64,000 nucleotides of DNA from Desulfocapsa sp050291935 (GTDB taxonomy: Bacteria > Desulfobacterota > Desulfobulbia > Desulfobulbales > Desulfocapsaceae). Position 1 is the stretch's first letter, and each line of letters starts with the position of its first letter. The stretch spans positions 5,641 through 69,640 of the forward strand of contig JBNKKR010000016.1 in NCBI GenBank assembly GCA_050291935.1, read 5' to 3'. Below, piece after piece: positions 13,749 through 21,711 of the stretch. The position numbers and the translations under genes are program-made. A model generated the notes under the pieces. That model had not been told where the DNA came from, made no database searches, and saw only the letters and a list, made by a program, of their open reading frames with translations.

Positions 13749-16010
13749 TTAGCTGGTAAGAGCCCTGTATATTTCCGGGATGCGAAGGGGGAGTTTGTGG
13801 ACGTCATTGATAAAGATATAATTTGCAGGACCATACATATGTTTCATATACTCCTTTGCATGGTGGTCGATGGTGATGCAAAACGGGTGAATGTCTATGA
13901 CTTTTGCTTCCAGTAGCGCGTGCCTGGTGTCTTCAATGGCATATTGGCCTTTATAATCGTCGTAATCTTCAGGTTTACCATCGCTGAGCGTTATAATCAT
14001 TCGTGTTTTGGCATCCACATTTTGTAAAAGCTTGGTGGCATGTCGGATGGCGGGACCCATTCGGGTATATTCGCAGGGCGTAATTGAAGAGATGCGTTCT
14101 TTTACCTGGTCTGTATAATGCTCATCCAGGTGCTTTATATGAAAGAACTCACAACGGGAGCGACGCATTCCGGAAAATCCGTATATCCCGTAGCGGTCAC
14201 CCAGGATTTCCAGGGCTTCAGCCATCAGGATCAATGATTCTTTAGATGCCGTATTGACCCAGCCACTGGTGGAATTAGACTGATCAACCAGAAAGAGAAT
14301 GGCAATATCTCGCATATTTCGTTGCAGTTTGACAAAGAGGCGCTCTGAGCCTGAGAGTCCTGCCTTGGTATCGGATATTGATTCTACCAGGGCGTCAAAA
14401 TCAATATCATCACCTTCTCTTTGCCGTTTGACAAAATGCTGCTGGCTACGCATCATCTCAAATTGGCGGCGCAGACGCATACTTATTCCGTGATATTTGC
14501 TCAGGGTCTTGTGGTAAAAAGGAGATTGAACCGGCTGGATAGCTTTGCAGTGGAGTGTACACCAATTTTTCCTGTATCCCTGCCGTCGATAATCCCATTC
14601 ATCATAGAGGTAAGATTCTTTTTCTTGTTCACTGGAACCCTCCAAAGAAGGGGTACTATTTGGGTCTTGCTCCAGCATAAGTTGTCCGGCTTTTCCTGCG
14701 GCACTTTCCAGAAAGTTTGCTGGAAGGTGGCCAAATTCTTTGAGAAATGTTTGGGTGAATGTTGCAATCTCTTTGGGAAGTTCTATTTCCTGATTGTTAA
14801 TGGTGATAAGTAGGGGGGCTGCTTTTTCTTGGCTTGTTGTTCCGGCAAATTCACTGTCCATCACCATACTTATATCTGATTCGGCGAAGCTATTTGCGTC
14901 CGTCTGCTCTTGCTCTTTTTGAAAAATGGCTTTGCGTTTTTCCTGCGGAAGGGAGAGGAGATGGGTGCCCATTAAATCCAGGAGCGTCTCTCCCATTTGT
15001 TGCTCTTTTTGTCGTCTTGCTCGTATGACGTTTTTCAGTTTAAATGTCCCTTGGAAGGGAAATGGCCTGGTATTTTTTTGGGTAAACTCATTTGCGGCTA
15101 AGGTGTTGTAGAGGCGTTTTGTTACTTGCAGGGAATCTTGTGCAGTGACCATATTTTTTATAAAACGTTCAGCTTCACTTTCTCCCAGTTGCGATGCCAG
15201 TAAGTCGGCAAGGGCTTCTGTTTTTGCAATAATCGTTTTTTGCAGTAAAGGAATCCGCTTATCTGTTTCTTCTTGCCATATGGCAAAGAGCGTTTTGCTG
15301 ACATCACGCATAAGACCGGGTAATTCCTCATGCAAAAAGATGCGTACTCGAATTGCTTCCAGGGCTTGATATATGTTTTTGGCACGTTCTGGAATGGCAA
15401 ATGTATCGAAAAAATGAAGAAGCTCCTCTGTTTTACTACAACTGCTTAAAAAACTGTTGCAGTGGATATGGCCCCATTGAAAGCTCAGCATGAATTTGTA
15501 GAGGAGAAAGTTACAATCATTCTTTTTAAAAAGATCTATTTTTTCGGGAACAAAAATCGTGAGAGTATCTGTATAGCAGGTGCCAGCAGTGGCAATATGT
15601 AATTCTTCTTGTGCTATTCCACGGATATAGGGGAGGAGTTGTTTTTTTACAGAAGAAATCGCTAGGCCTCCATCTCCGTTGAGTTGCAAAAGATAGTCGC
15701 TGATACCATTTTGCATAAAACTTTGTGCAGCGCGCAACCCTTTGGTTTCATAAAGGTCGAGACAAACGCTTATCCAGCCAGGAATTTGAATGGGGGATAA
15801 TTGTTCCAATGCAGCTGGTAACAATCTAAGAAAATCATAACAAAGAGAATGGGAAACAGGCCAGATAACAGGAACATGACTAAGGGCTACTTCACAGACA
15901 GTATCCGTTGCGTCGGCAAAAGGCTCAAGGACCTCTTCCACATCCCATTCGCTTGGGATGTCTGGTGCGACAAGTTCATAAAAGCGTTTGCTAAGGGTTG
16001 CCGGACGCAT
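13749..16010 (-). CDS. VWA-domain protein of the NorD/CbbO type
   Basis: A 753-residue protein whose last ~190 residues form a von Willebrand A domain with the metal-binding motif VDQSNSTSG (DxSxS, near residues 573-581) and ITLSDGKPEDY further on. The N-terminal 500 residues are helical and lack an obvious catalytic site. NorD/CbbO proteins act with a MoxR-type AAA+ ATPase (NorQ/CbbQ) to remodel or activate a metalloenzyme such as nitric-oxide reductase or Rubisco. The ATPase partner lies 2 bases upstream, so the two are co-transcribed. Neither nor genes nor Rubisco are in the window, so the client is unknown. Confidence 0.85.
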   Translation of the reverse strand: MRPATLSKRFYELVAPDIPSEWDVEEVLEPFADATDTVCEVALSHVPVIWPVSHSLCYDFLRLLPAALEQLSPIQIPGWISVCLDLYETKGLRAAQSFMQNGISDYLLQLNGDGGLAISSVKKQLLPYIRGIAQEELHIATAGTCYTDTLTIFVPEKIDLFKKNDCNFLLYKFMLSFQWGHIHCNSFLSSCSKTEELLHFFDTFAIPERAKNIYQALEAIRVRIFLHEELPGLMRDVSKTLFAIWQEETDKRIPLLQKTIIAKTEALADLLASQLGESEAERFIKNMVTAQDSLQVTKRLYNTLAANEFTQKNTRPFPFQGTFKLKNVIRARRQKEQQMGETLLDLMGTHLLSLPQEKRKAIFQKEQEQTDANSFAESDISMVMDSEFAGTTSQEKAAPLLITINNQEIELPKEIATFTQTFLKEFGHLPANFLESAAGKAGQLMLEQDPNSTPSLEGSSEQEKESYLYDEWDYRRQGYRKNWCTLHCKAIQPVQSPFYHKTLSKYHGISMRLRRQFEMMRSQQHFVKRQREGDDIDFDALVESISDTKAGLSGSERLFVKLQRNMRDIAILFLVDQSNSTSGWVNTASKESLILMAEALEILGDRYGIYGFSGMRRSRCEFFHIKHLDEHYTDQVKERISSITPCEYTRMGPAIRHATKLLQNVDAKTRMIITLSDGKPEDYDDYKGQYAIEDTRHALLEAKVIDIHPFCITIDHHAKEYMKHMYGPANYIFINDVHKLPLRIPEIYRALTS

Positions 16011-16012
16011 GC

Positions 16013-16843
16013 TTAGAATATGGAACGAACCATTTCCTGAAGGGCGGTGAGTAGTTCCGGGTCATCACTGAGTGGCTCAACGAGTGCTGCCTGACAGGCG
16101 GTGTGGATGTCAATCCCATAATTGAGCAAGAGCCCGGTTTGGATAAGCAGTCTGGTCGATGCGCCTTCTGCAAGACCTGATTCTTTTAAGCTACGTGTCA
16201 TGGTGGCAAGTTTTACTAACGATTCTGCTGTGTTTTTATCAACGTTGCTTTCCTGGTGGACAATTTCTGCTTCCGCAGTGGGGGAAGGGTACTGAAAGGC
16301 AAGGGAGACAAAACGTTGCCTGGTGGATGGCTTTAAATCTTTGAGGATACTCTGGTAGCCGGGGTTATAAGAGACACTGATCATAAAATCCGGTGGTGCG
16401 TTGAGCAGTTCTTTTCGTTTTTCTATGGGGAGTTCACGACGATCATCGGCTAAGGGATGGATAACAACGGTGGTATCCTTTCTTGCCTCCACAATTTCAT
16501 CAAGATAGCAAATGGCCCCGTTACGAACGGCAACGGTGAGAGGGCCATCCACCCATACGGCTTCTCCTGAACGGATAAGGTAGCGTCCCACCAGGTCGCT
16601 GGTGGAAAGGTCGTCGTGACAGGAAACAGTGATCAGAGGTAATTTGAGTTGCCACGCCAGAAATTGCATAAACCGGGTTTTTCCGCAACCGGTTGGTCCT
16701 TTGAGTAGAAGAGGGAGGCCGTTGGCATGGGCAGCAAGGGCTATATCCAGCTCAGACCCCGATGGAAGATAATAGGGTTTTTGGTTGATCCGGTATTTCT
16801 CCATCTGTTCTTTTTGCTGTTCCATTTTTGATTGTATCTCCAT
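16013..16843 (-). CDS. MoxR-family AAA+ ATPase, CbbQ/NorQ type
   Basis: A 276-residue ATPase of the CbbQ/NirQ/NorQ family. Walker A is GPTGCGKT (residues 49-56), Walker B is ICYLDEI (about residues 110-116), and the C-terminal part matches the CbbQ lid region (PLSDDPELLTALQEMV). It forms a remodelling complex with the VWA protein encoded just downstream (2-base gap). The start at 16843 has no strong ribosome site; the N-terminal 20 residues are charged and may be variable. The gene is divergent from the class II ribonucleotide reductase gene, with 297 bases between them. Confidence 0.9.
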   Translation of the reverse strand: MEIQSKMEQQKEQMEKYRINQKPYYLPSGSELDIALAAHANGLPLLLKGPTGCGKTRFMQFLAWQLKLPLITVSCHDDLSTSDLVGRYLIRSGEAVWVDGPLTVAVRNGAICYLDEIVEARKDTTVVIHPLADDRRELPIEKRKELLNAPPDFMISVSYNPGYQSILKDLKPSTRQRFVSLAFQYPSPTAEAEIVHQESNVDKNTAESLVKLATMTRSLKESGLAEGASTRLLIQTGLLLNYGIDIHTACQAALVEPLSDDPELLTALQEMVRSIF

Positions 16844-16999
16844 AAAAATTTTAGGCTATCCACAAAGAAAAGATAGTCATATAGTGTGCACCAATGTTCC
16901 AATAGTCAAGAATTTGTATCAATAGTTTGCCGGAGCCCGCAGTATCAATCGAACTTCCAAAGTATTAAAGACAATTCTTAATCGTAAAAGCGTACTTTT

Positions 17000-17015
17000 G
17001 TACCATATATTGTAG
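17000..17015. promoter_or_regulatory. NrdR-box-like palindrome upstream of nrdJ
   Basis: The 16-mer GTACCATATATTGTAG matches 11 positions of the NrdR box consensus as I recall it (acaCwAtATaTwGtgt), including the C-x-ATATAT-x-G core. It lies just upstream of the putative -35 of the ribonucleotide reductase gene. NrdR represses RNR genes in many bacteria and usually uses two boxes about three helical turns apart; the palindrome centred 30 bases downstream is in that position but does not match the consensus well. Confidence 0.45.
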
Positions 17016-17022
17016 ATTAATC

Positions 17023-17051
17023 TTGTATGCACCACATGTGTGGTGTATAAA
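17023..17051 (+). promoter_or_regulatory. Putative nrdJ promoter with a palindrome filling its spacer
   Basis: -35 TTGTAT (17023-17028), a 17-base spacer, and -10 TATAAA (17046-17051), 90 bases before the nrdJ ATG. The spacer contains CACCACA-TG-TGTGGTG (17030-17045), a perfect 7-base inverted repeat. A repressor bound there would sit directly between the two promoter elements. Confidence 0.5.
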
Positions 17052-17140
17052 CAACCTCGAAGGAGCAAGGAAGAAGAATGGCTTTTAGGCCTGTATAAAG
17101 GATGGATTTTATCCCATTTTGACAACCCAAAGAGGAGATT

Positions 17141-19315
17141 ATGACCCCTAATGTTACAAAGCAGGAACTCACCAAAACAGCTGAAACGGTGCTTACTCGA
17201 CGTTATTATTTAAAAGATGCGACAGGTGAGCCCGTGGAGACTTGGGAAACACTTTGTCGGCGGGTGAGTAATGCCGTGGCGGAGGTGGATAAGGAAAGTG
17301 AAGAGCATGAAGCGCTGTGTGAATCCTTTTTTCGGATGATATATCATCTTGATTTTCTACCAAACTCGCCATGTCTTATGAACGCAGGGAATGATCTTGG
17401 TCAGTTGTCTGCCTGTTTTGTGTTACCCGTTGAAGATTCCATGGATGGGATTTTCACCGCCATTCGTAATGGTGCACTCGTCCATAAAACCGGAGGGGGT
17501 ACAGGATATTCTTTTTCACGTTTGCGTTCTCGCAATGCAACTGTTCGCTCAACCCAAGGGGTGGCCTCCGGTCCGCTTTCCTTTGCTGCCGTTTTTGATG
17601 CAGCAACTGAAACCATTAAGCAGGGTGGAAAACGGCGTGGAGCCAATATGGGGGTGTTACGTATTGATCATCCTGATATCTTGGATTTTATTAGTGCTAA
17701 AGAAGACCAGGGAGTATTTACCAACTTTAATTTCAGCGTGGCCATCACCGATACCTTTATGCAGGCGGTTGAAGAGGAACGTGAATATGGCTTGATTGAA
17801 CCCTCCACCGGTGAAGAGGTCGCTTTTCTCGATGCGAAAACCGTCTTTGAAAAGATTGTTGATCTTGCGTGGCACAACGGGGAGCCGGGCGTTCTTTTTA
17901 TTGATGCCGCCAATAGGGATAATATGACCCCCCAACTGGGTGATTTTGAGGCAACAAATCCTTGCGGGGAACAGTGGTTATTACCCTATGAGAGCTGTAA
18001 CCTTGGATCACTTAATCTGAGTAATTTTGTAAAAGATGGAGCTGTTGATTATAAACGCCTGGAAGGGACGGTGCGGGTGGCGACGGTTTTTCTTGATAAC
18101 GTGATTGACTGCAACCGTTTTCCCATTCCCGAAATTGAGGAGATGACCCTAAAAACAAGAAAGATCGGCATGGGTATCATGGGTTTACATGATATGTTGA
18201 TCCAGCTTGGACTTCCCTATGGCAGTGATGAAGGCAGGAAGGTGGCGGCTGAGGTCATGGGCTTTATCCGGGAAAAGGCGGAAGAACGCTCCTGCGAGCT
18301 GGCTGCTCAAAAGGGTGCGTTTCCTGCCTATAGCGAGAAGTATCAAAACTATCCGCCAAGAAGAAATGCGGCGCTCACTTCCATCCAGCCAACGGGGACT
18401 GTTTCCATGATCGCCGATTGTGCGAGTGGTTGTGAACCCTATTTTTCAATCGTAATGATTAAAAATGTGATGGATGGTGATCGCCTGCTGATGGTGAATA
18501 AATACTTTGAACAGGTTGCCAGGGCCGAAGGATTTTATTCAGAGGAGCTGATGACGAAGGTGGCGGATAGTGGAACGGTAATCGGCCATGATGAGATTCC
18601 TGAAAAATGGCAGGAGGTATTTCGCACTGCCCAGGATGTGAGCCCGGAAGATCATATTAAGATGCAGGGCATTTTGCAGAAAAACGGTGTTGATTCTTCC
18701 ATTTCTAAAACCATTAATCTGCCAAATCACGCCACCCGGGAAGAGGTGAAACTTTCTTACTTGATGGGATTTAACCTTGGTTGTAAGGGACTCACTGTGT
18801 ATCGTGATGGATCCCGAGACGCGCAGGTGCTCAATACCAAAGAGACAGAAAAGGCTGAACAAACGGCGGTGGTTTCTTCGGCGGGTGGCGGGGTAAAGAA
18901 AAAATTACCGGACATGCTCAGTGCCAAGCGATATCGGGTTAAAGATCAGCACCAGAAGTCGGTGTATATTATTGTCTGTTTCGATGAAAATGAAAAACCC
19001 ATGGAAGTTTTTGCCAAGTTTCCCTTTGATAACAGGGTTGATTTAAAAGATAAATCCACCATGTGGACCACAACCTGTCGTTTGGTTTCTCTGGCCCTGC
19101 GATTTAATATTCCTGCCATGGAAATTATTAAGCAACTGGATCGTTCAAGTGGACATATGCTTGACCTTCCAGCTCAGTTGAGTAAGTTATTCAAGTCATT
19201 TATGGCCAGTACCCAGCACGGCTTTGCCGCGACCTGTCCAGAATGCAATGGGAATGTGGTTTTTGAGGAAGGATGTGAAACCTGCCATGAATGCGGGTAT
19301 AGTAAATGCTCATAA
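17141..19315 (+). CDS. nrdJ: Adenosylcobalamin-dependent class II ribonucleoside-diphosphate reductase
   Basis: A 724-residue class II RNR that reduces ribonucleotides to deoxyribonucleotides using B12 and needs no oxygen. The catalytic set is visible: Cys92 in SACFVLP, Asn273 and the thiyl-radical Cys275 in NPCGEQ, and Cys286 in SCNLGSLNLS. Residues about 590-690 look like the TSCPD domain found in this subtype, and the end is a four-cysteine zinc element (CPEC, CETCHECG) that serves as the redox tail. ATG follows AGAGGAG. No subunit-B gene is present, as expected for class II. An NrdR-like box lies upstream. No intein or intron is apparent. Confidence 0.95.
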   Translation: MTPNVTKQELTKTAETVLTRRYYLKDATGEPVETWETLCRRVSNAVAEVDKESEEHEALCESFFRMIYHLDFLPNSPCLMNAGNDLGQLSACFVLPVEDSMDGIFTAIRNGALVHKTGGGTGYSFSRLRSRNATVRSTQGVASGPLSFAAVFDAATETIKQGGKRRGANMGVLRIDHPDILDFISAKEDQGVFTNFNFSVAITDTFMQAVEEEREYGLIEPSTGEEVAFLDAKTVFEKIVDLAWHNGEPGVLFIDAANRDNMTPQLGDFEATNPCGEQWLLPYESCNLGSLNLSNFVKDGAVDYKRLEGTVRVATVFLDNVIDCNRFPIPEIEEMTLKTRKIGMGIMGLHDMLIQLGLPYGSDEGRKVAAEVMGFIREKAEERSCELAAQKGAFPAYSEKYQNYPPRRNAALTSIQPTGTVSMIADCASGCEPYFSIVMIKNVMDGDRLLMVNKYFEQVARAEGFYSEELMTKVADSGTVIGHDEIPEKWQEVFRTAQDVSPEDHIKMQGILQKNGVDSSISKTINLPNHATREEVKLSYLMGFNLGCKGLTVYRDGSRDAQVLNTKETEKAEQTAVVSSAGGGVKKKLPDMLSAKRYRVKDQHQKSVYIIVCFDENEKPMEVFAKFPFDNRVDLKDKSTMWTTTCRLVSLALRFNIPAMEIIKQLDRSSGHMLDLPAQLSKLFKSFMASTQHGFAATCPECNGNVVFEEGCETCHECGYSKCS

Positions 19316-19346
19316 TAAAGAGCGATATATAATGTAGGAACACCAT

Positions 19347-19871
19347 ATGGGAAAAATAGGCAGAAACGAACAATGTCCTTGTGGAAGTGGTAAGAAATAT
19401 AAACATTGCTGTCTGCTACGAGAACAGGCGGGGATAACGCGCAATTCGCCAGAAGAAGCATTTAAGATCTCTTTACTGAGTGAAATTAAAGCCATTGTTG
19501 CTGTCGCTCAAGAGAAGAAACAGAAGATCAAGGAGCTTGGTGTTTTTATCTTGCTAGCCACCGCTAATGGTGACGCCTGGCTGCTTGAGATTACAGATTC
19601 TGATGCTGTGCAACTGGCAAAGGATGGAGAACCGCTGGAAGTTCCCATCGATGAGCAGTCGGAGACCATAGAGATTAACTGGAGCCATACCTTTGATCTT
19701 TCCACAAAGCGGTTTGTTCTTACTGCCTACAGCGATAAGACAGAGACAGTACAAGAAGGCTATCCCGCCAAGGAGATAAACGCATCCATCAAGCGTATCA
19801 AAAAACGTTTTACCCAAGAGATGCTGGATAAGGTCCATGTTGATCCGGCCACTCAGGAGCAGGCTGGCTGA
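19347..19871 (+). CDS. SEC-C motif protein
   Basis: A 174-residue protein starting with a SEC-C zinc motif, GRNEQCPCGSGKKYKHCC (Cys10, Cys12, Cys21, Cys22), the element that in SecA contacts SecB and ribosomes. The remainder has no motif I recognise, and the second half is rich in charged residues. It starts 31 bases after the RNR stop, so it may be co-transcribed with it. Stand-alone SEC-C proteins are common and mostly uncharacterised; a chaperone or secretion link is only suggested by the motif. Confidence 0.78.
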   Translation: MGKIGRNEQCPCGSGKKYKHCCLLREQAGITRNSPEEAFKISLLSEIKAIVAVAQEKKQKIKELGVFILLATANGDAWLLEITDSDAVQLAKDGEPLEVPIDEQSETIEINWSHTFDLSTKRFVLTAYSDKTETVQEGYPAKEINASIKRIKKRFTQEMLDKVHVDPATQEQAG

Positions 19872-19892
19872 GCGGTGTAGCAAAGGAGAAAA

Positions 19893-20273
19893 ATGTCGCT
19901 TGTTTTTCGTATAATCCCCATGACTGTGGTGATGGGGATTATTTTTTTTCTATCCCATAAGAGTGGAGACAGCCTTCACCTTCCACTTCTACCAGGAGCA
20001 GATAAGGTGGCCCATATGGTTGCCTATGCAACCCTTGCTTTCACATTTATCTGGTTTTTGGGAAAAGGAGGGGTTGGGAAAAAGGCGCTAACAGTACTTT
20101 GGACAGTTCTGTTCTGTTTGAGTTACGGGATAACGGATGAATTCCATCAATCCTTTATCCCGCACCGGTCGGTGAGTGGGGCAGATATTGTTGCAGATGT
20201 GGCAGGTGGAGCAATCCTTTCCCTTCTTTGGCTCAATAGCGTATGGCTGCAGCGTAAGATCTCAGTGTTATAA
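19893..20273 (+). CDS. VanZ-like membrane protein
   Basis: A 126-residue inner-membrane protein of the VanZ-like family with about four helices. The family pattern is visible as ADKVAHMVAYATLAF, then GITDEFHQSFIPHRSVSGADIVADVAGG. VanZ itself raises teicoplanin resistance; most chromosomal relatives have no known role. It lies 21 bases after the SEC-C gene and converges with the YqeY gene, leaving 13 bases between the stops. Confidence 0.85.
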   Translation: MSLVFRIIPMTVVMGIIFFLSHKSGDSLHLPLLPGADKVAHMVAYATLAFTFIWFLGKGGVGKKALTVLWTVLFCLSYGITDEFHQSFIPHRSVSGADIVADVAGGAILSLLWLNSVWLQRKISVL

Positions 20274-20286
20274 AAAGCTGCACCCT

Positions 20287-20700
20287 TTAGTTCAAGGCTG
20301 CTTTGACCATCTGGGAAGCGATTCCCATATCGAGTTCTTCACCATATTCCTTTTTTAAGGTCCCCATCACCATGCCCATCATTTTGGGATTTTTTTCAGG
20401 AAGTGTTGCCACTGCCTTGTCCACAATGGCCTGGGTTTCTTCCGGGCTTTTAGTGGCAGGAATAAATGTTTCTAAAATCTGGACGGTATTTCCCATATCA
20501 ATGCCGGCGTCGATGGATTGATGGGCCATTTTAAGTTCCCGCTTGGCAGCAGCCAGCAGATCTTTTTCATTTGCTTCGCGGTTGCCATCATTTTTAGCGA
20601 TTTTTTGGGTGGCATCGAGCAGCATTGCCAGAACCTTGGATTTCTCAGGATCTGTCTTTTTGGCAAGCATCATTTCCTTGCGTAATGTCGTAACGTTCAT
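20287..20700 (-). CDS. GatB/YqeY-domain protein
   Basis: A 137-residue YqeY-family protein, homologous to the tail domain of the GatB amidotransferase subunit. The start is set at the ATG at 20700 (MNVTTLRKEMMLAKK) because the longer frame to 20763 would overlap the upstream hemB stop and adds non-homologous residues. The family pattern appears as AILETFIP-like and PEETQAIVDKAV, and the end GIASQMVKAALN is typical. It is the last gene of the run DUF4390-NtrY-NtrX-HemB-YqeY. The family's role is presumed to involve tRNA-dependent amidation but is not established. Confidence 0.88.
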   Translation of the reverse strand: MNVTTLRKEMMLAKKTDPEKSKVLAMLLDATQKIAKNDGNREANEKDLLAAAKRELKMAHQSIDAGIDMGNTVQILETFIPATKSPEETQAIVDKAVATLPEKNPKMMGMVMGTLKKEYGEELDMGIASQMVKAALN

Positions 20701-20716
20701 TTGTGTAATTGGTTGG

Positions 20717-21700
20717 TTATGTTGTTTGTTTTCTAAGCATTTTTGCCATTTCTTTTGCGCCATAAGTGATAATGATATCAGCCCCGGCCCGTTTTATGGA
20801 AAGAAGGGTTTCGGCAAGCACTTTCTCGCCGTCTATCCACCCGTTTGCTGCGGCGGCTTTGATCATGGCATACTCGCCGCTAACATGATATGCAGCCACC
20901 GGAAGATCAAATTCGTCGTGCAGGCGGTTGATTATATCAAGGTAGGCCACGGCCGGTTTTACCATGAGAATATCGGCTCCTTCATCCACATCCAGAGTTG
21001 CTTCGCGAAGTGCTTCCCTTGTATTGGCCGGGTCCATTTGATAGCTTCGCCTGTCACCGAATTGGGGCGCACATTCGGCCGCATCACGAAACGGGCCGTA
21101 AAAGGCTGAGGCATATTTCACTGCGTAGGACATTATGGGGATCATCTCGAAATTGTTTTCATCAAGGCTTGCCCGTATTTCGGCAACCCGGCCATCCATC
21201 ATATCCGATGGAGCAACGATGTCAGCACCTGCCTTTGCGTGGGAGAGTGCGGTTTTGGCAAGGATTTCAAGGGTAGCATCATTATCGACATTTTCGCCAA
21301 TAAGACAACCACAATGGCCATGATCGGTATATTCACAGAGACAAACATCGGTGATAACGGTAAGCTCTGGTGATTTGTTTTTAAGCTCTCGTATGCCCCG
21401 TTGGATAATACCATCTTTTGCGTGCGCACCTGAGCCCATGGCATCTTTTTTTTCCGGTAAACCAAAGAGGAGCATGGAGTTAATTCCAAGATCCATACAT
21501 TCTTTTGCCTCTTTGCCAAGTTGATCCACACTCATTCTATATACGCCTGGCATGGAAGGGATCTCTTCACGTTTCTTTTTGCCAGGCATAATAAAAACAG
21601 GAGAAATAAACTGATCCGGAGAAAGATGCGTCTCTCGAATAAGAGATCGTAAATTCTCGTTTTTACGTAAACGACGTGGGCGATATTCTGGGAAGACCAT
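20717..21700 (-). CDS. hemB: Delta-aminolevulinic acid dehydratase (porphobilinogen synthase)
   Basis: A 327-residue enzyme condensing two 5-aminolevulinate molecules to porphobilinogen, feeding heme, siroheme and B12 synthesis. Features: the zinc-type cysteine cluster DVCLCEYTDHGHCG, the SYAVKYASAFYGPFRDAA segment with one active-site lysine, and the Schiff-base lysine in MVKPAVAYLD. Full length for the family. It lies 11 bases downstream of the NtrX-like gene. The link to cobalamin is relevant because the RNR nearby is B12 dependent. Confidence 0.96.
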   Translation of the reverse strand: MVFPEYRPRRLRKNENLRSLIRETHLSPDQFISPVFIMPGKKKREEIPSMPGVYRMSVDQLGKEAKECMDLGINSMLLFGLPEKKDAMGSGAHAKDGIIQRGIRELKNKSPELTVITDVCLCEYTDHGHCGCLIGENVDNDATLEILAKTALSHAKAGADIVAPSDMMDGRVAEIRASLDENNFEMIPIMSYAVKYASAFYGPFRDAAECAPQFGDRRSYQMDPANTREALREATLDVDEGADILMVKPAVAYLDIINRLHDEFDLPVAAYHVSGEYAMIKAAAANGWIDGEKVLAETLLSIKRAGADIIITYGAKEMAKMLRKQTT

Positions 21701-21711
21701 TGCGGATGCTC

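Noticed and set aside
13589..13834. Minus-strand open frame of 81 codons at the end of the VWA gene
   Set aside because: It overlaps the VWA protein end and the broken PIN toxin antisense; no family resemblance.
16844..17140. Cobalamin riboswitch upstream of nrdJ
   Set aside because: No B12-box-like conserved sequence or suitable multi-stem layout could be seen in the 297 bases.
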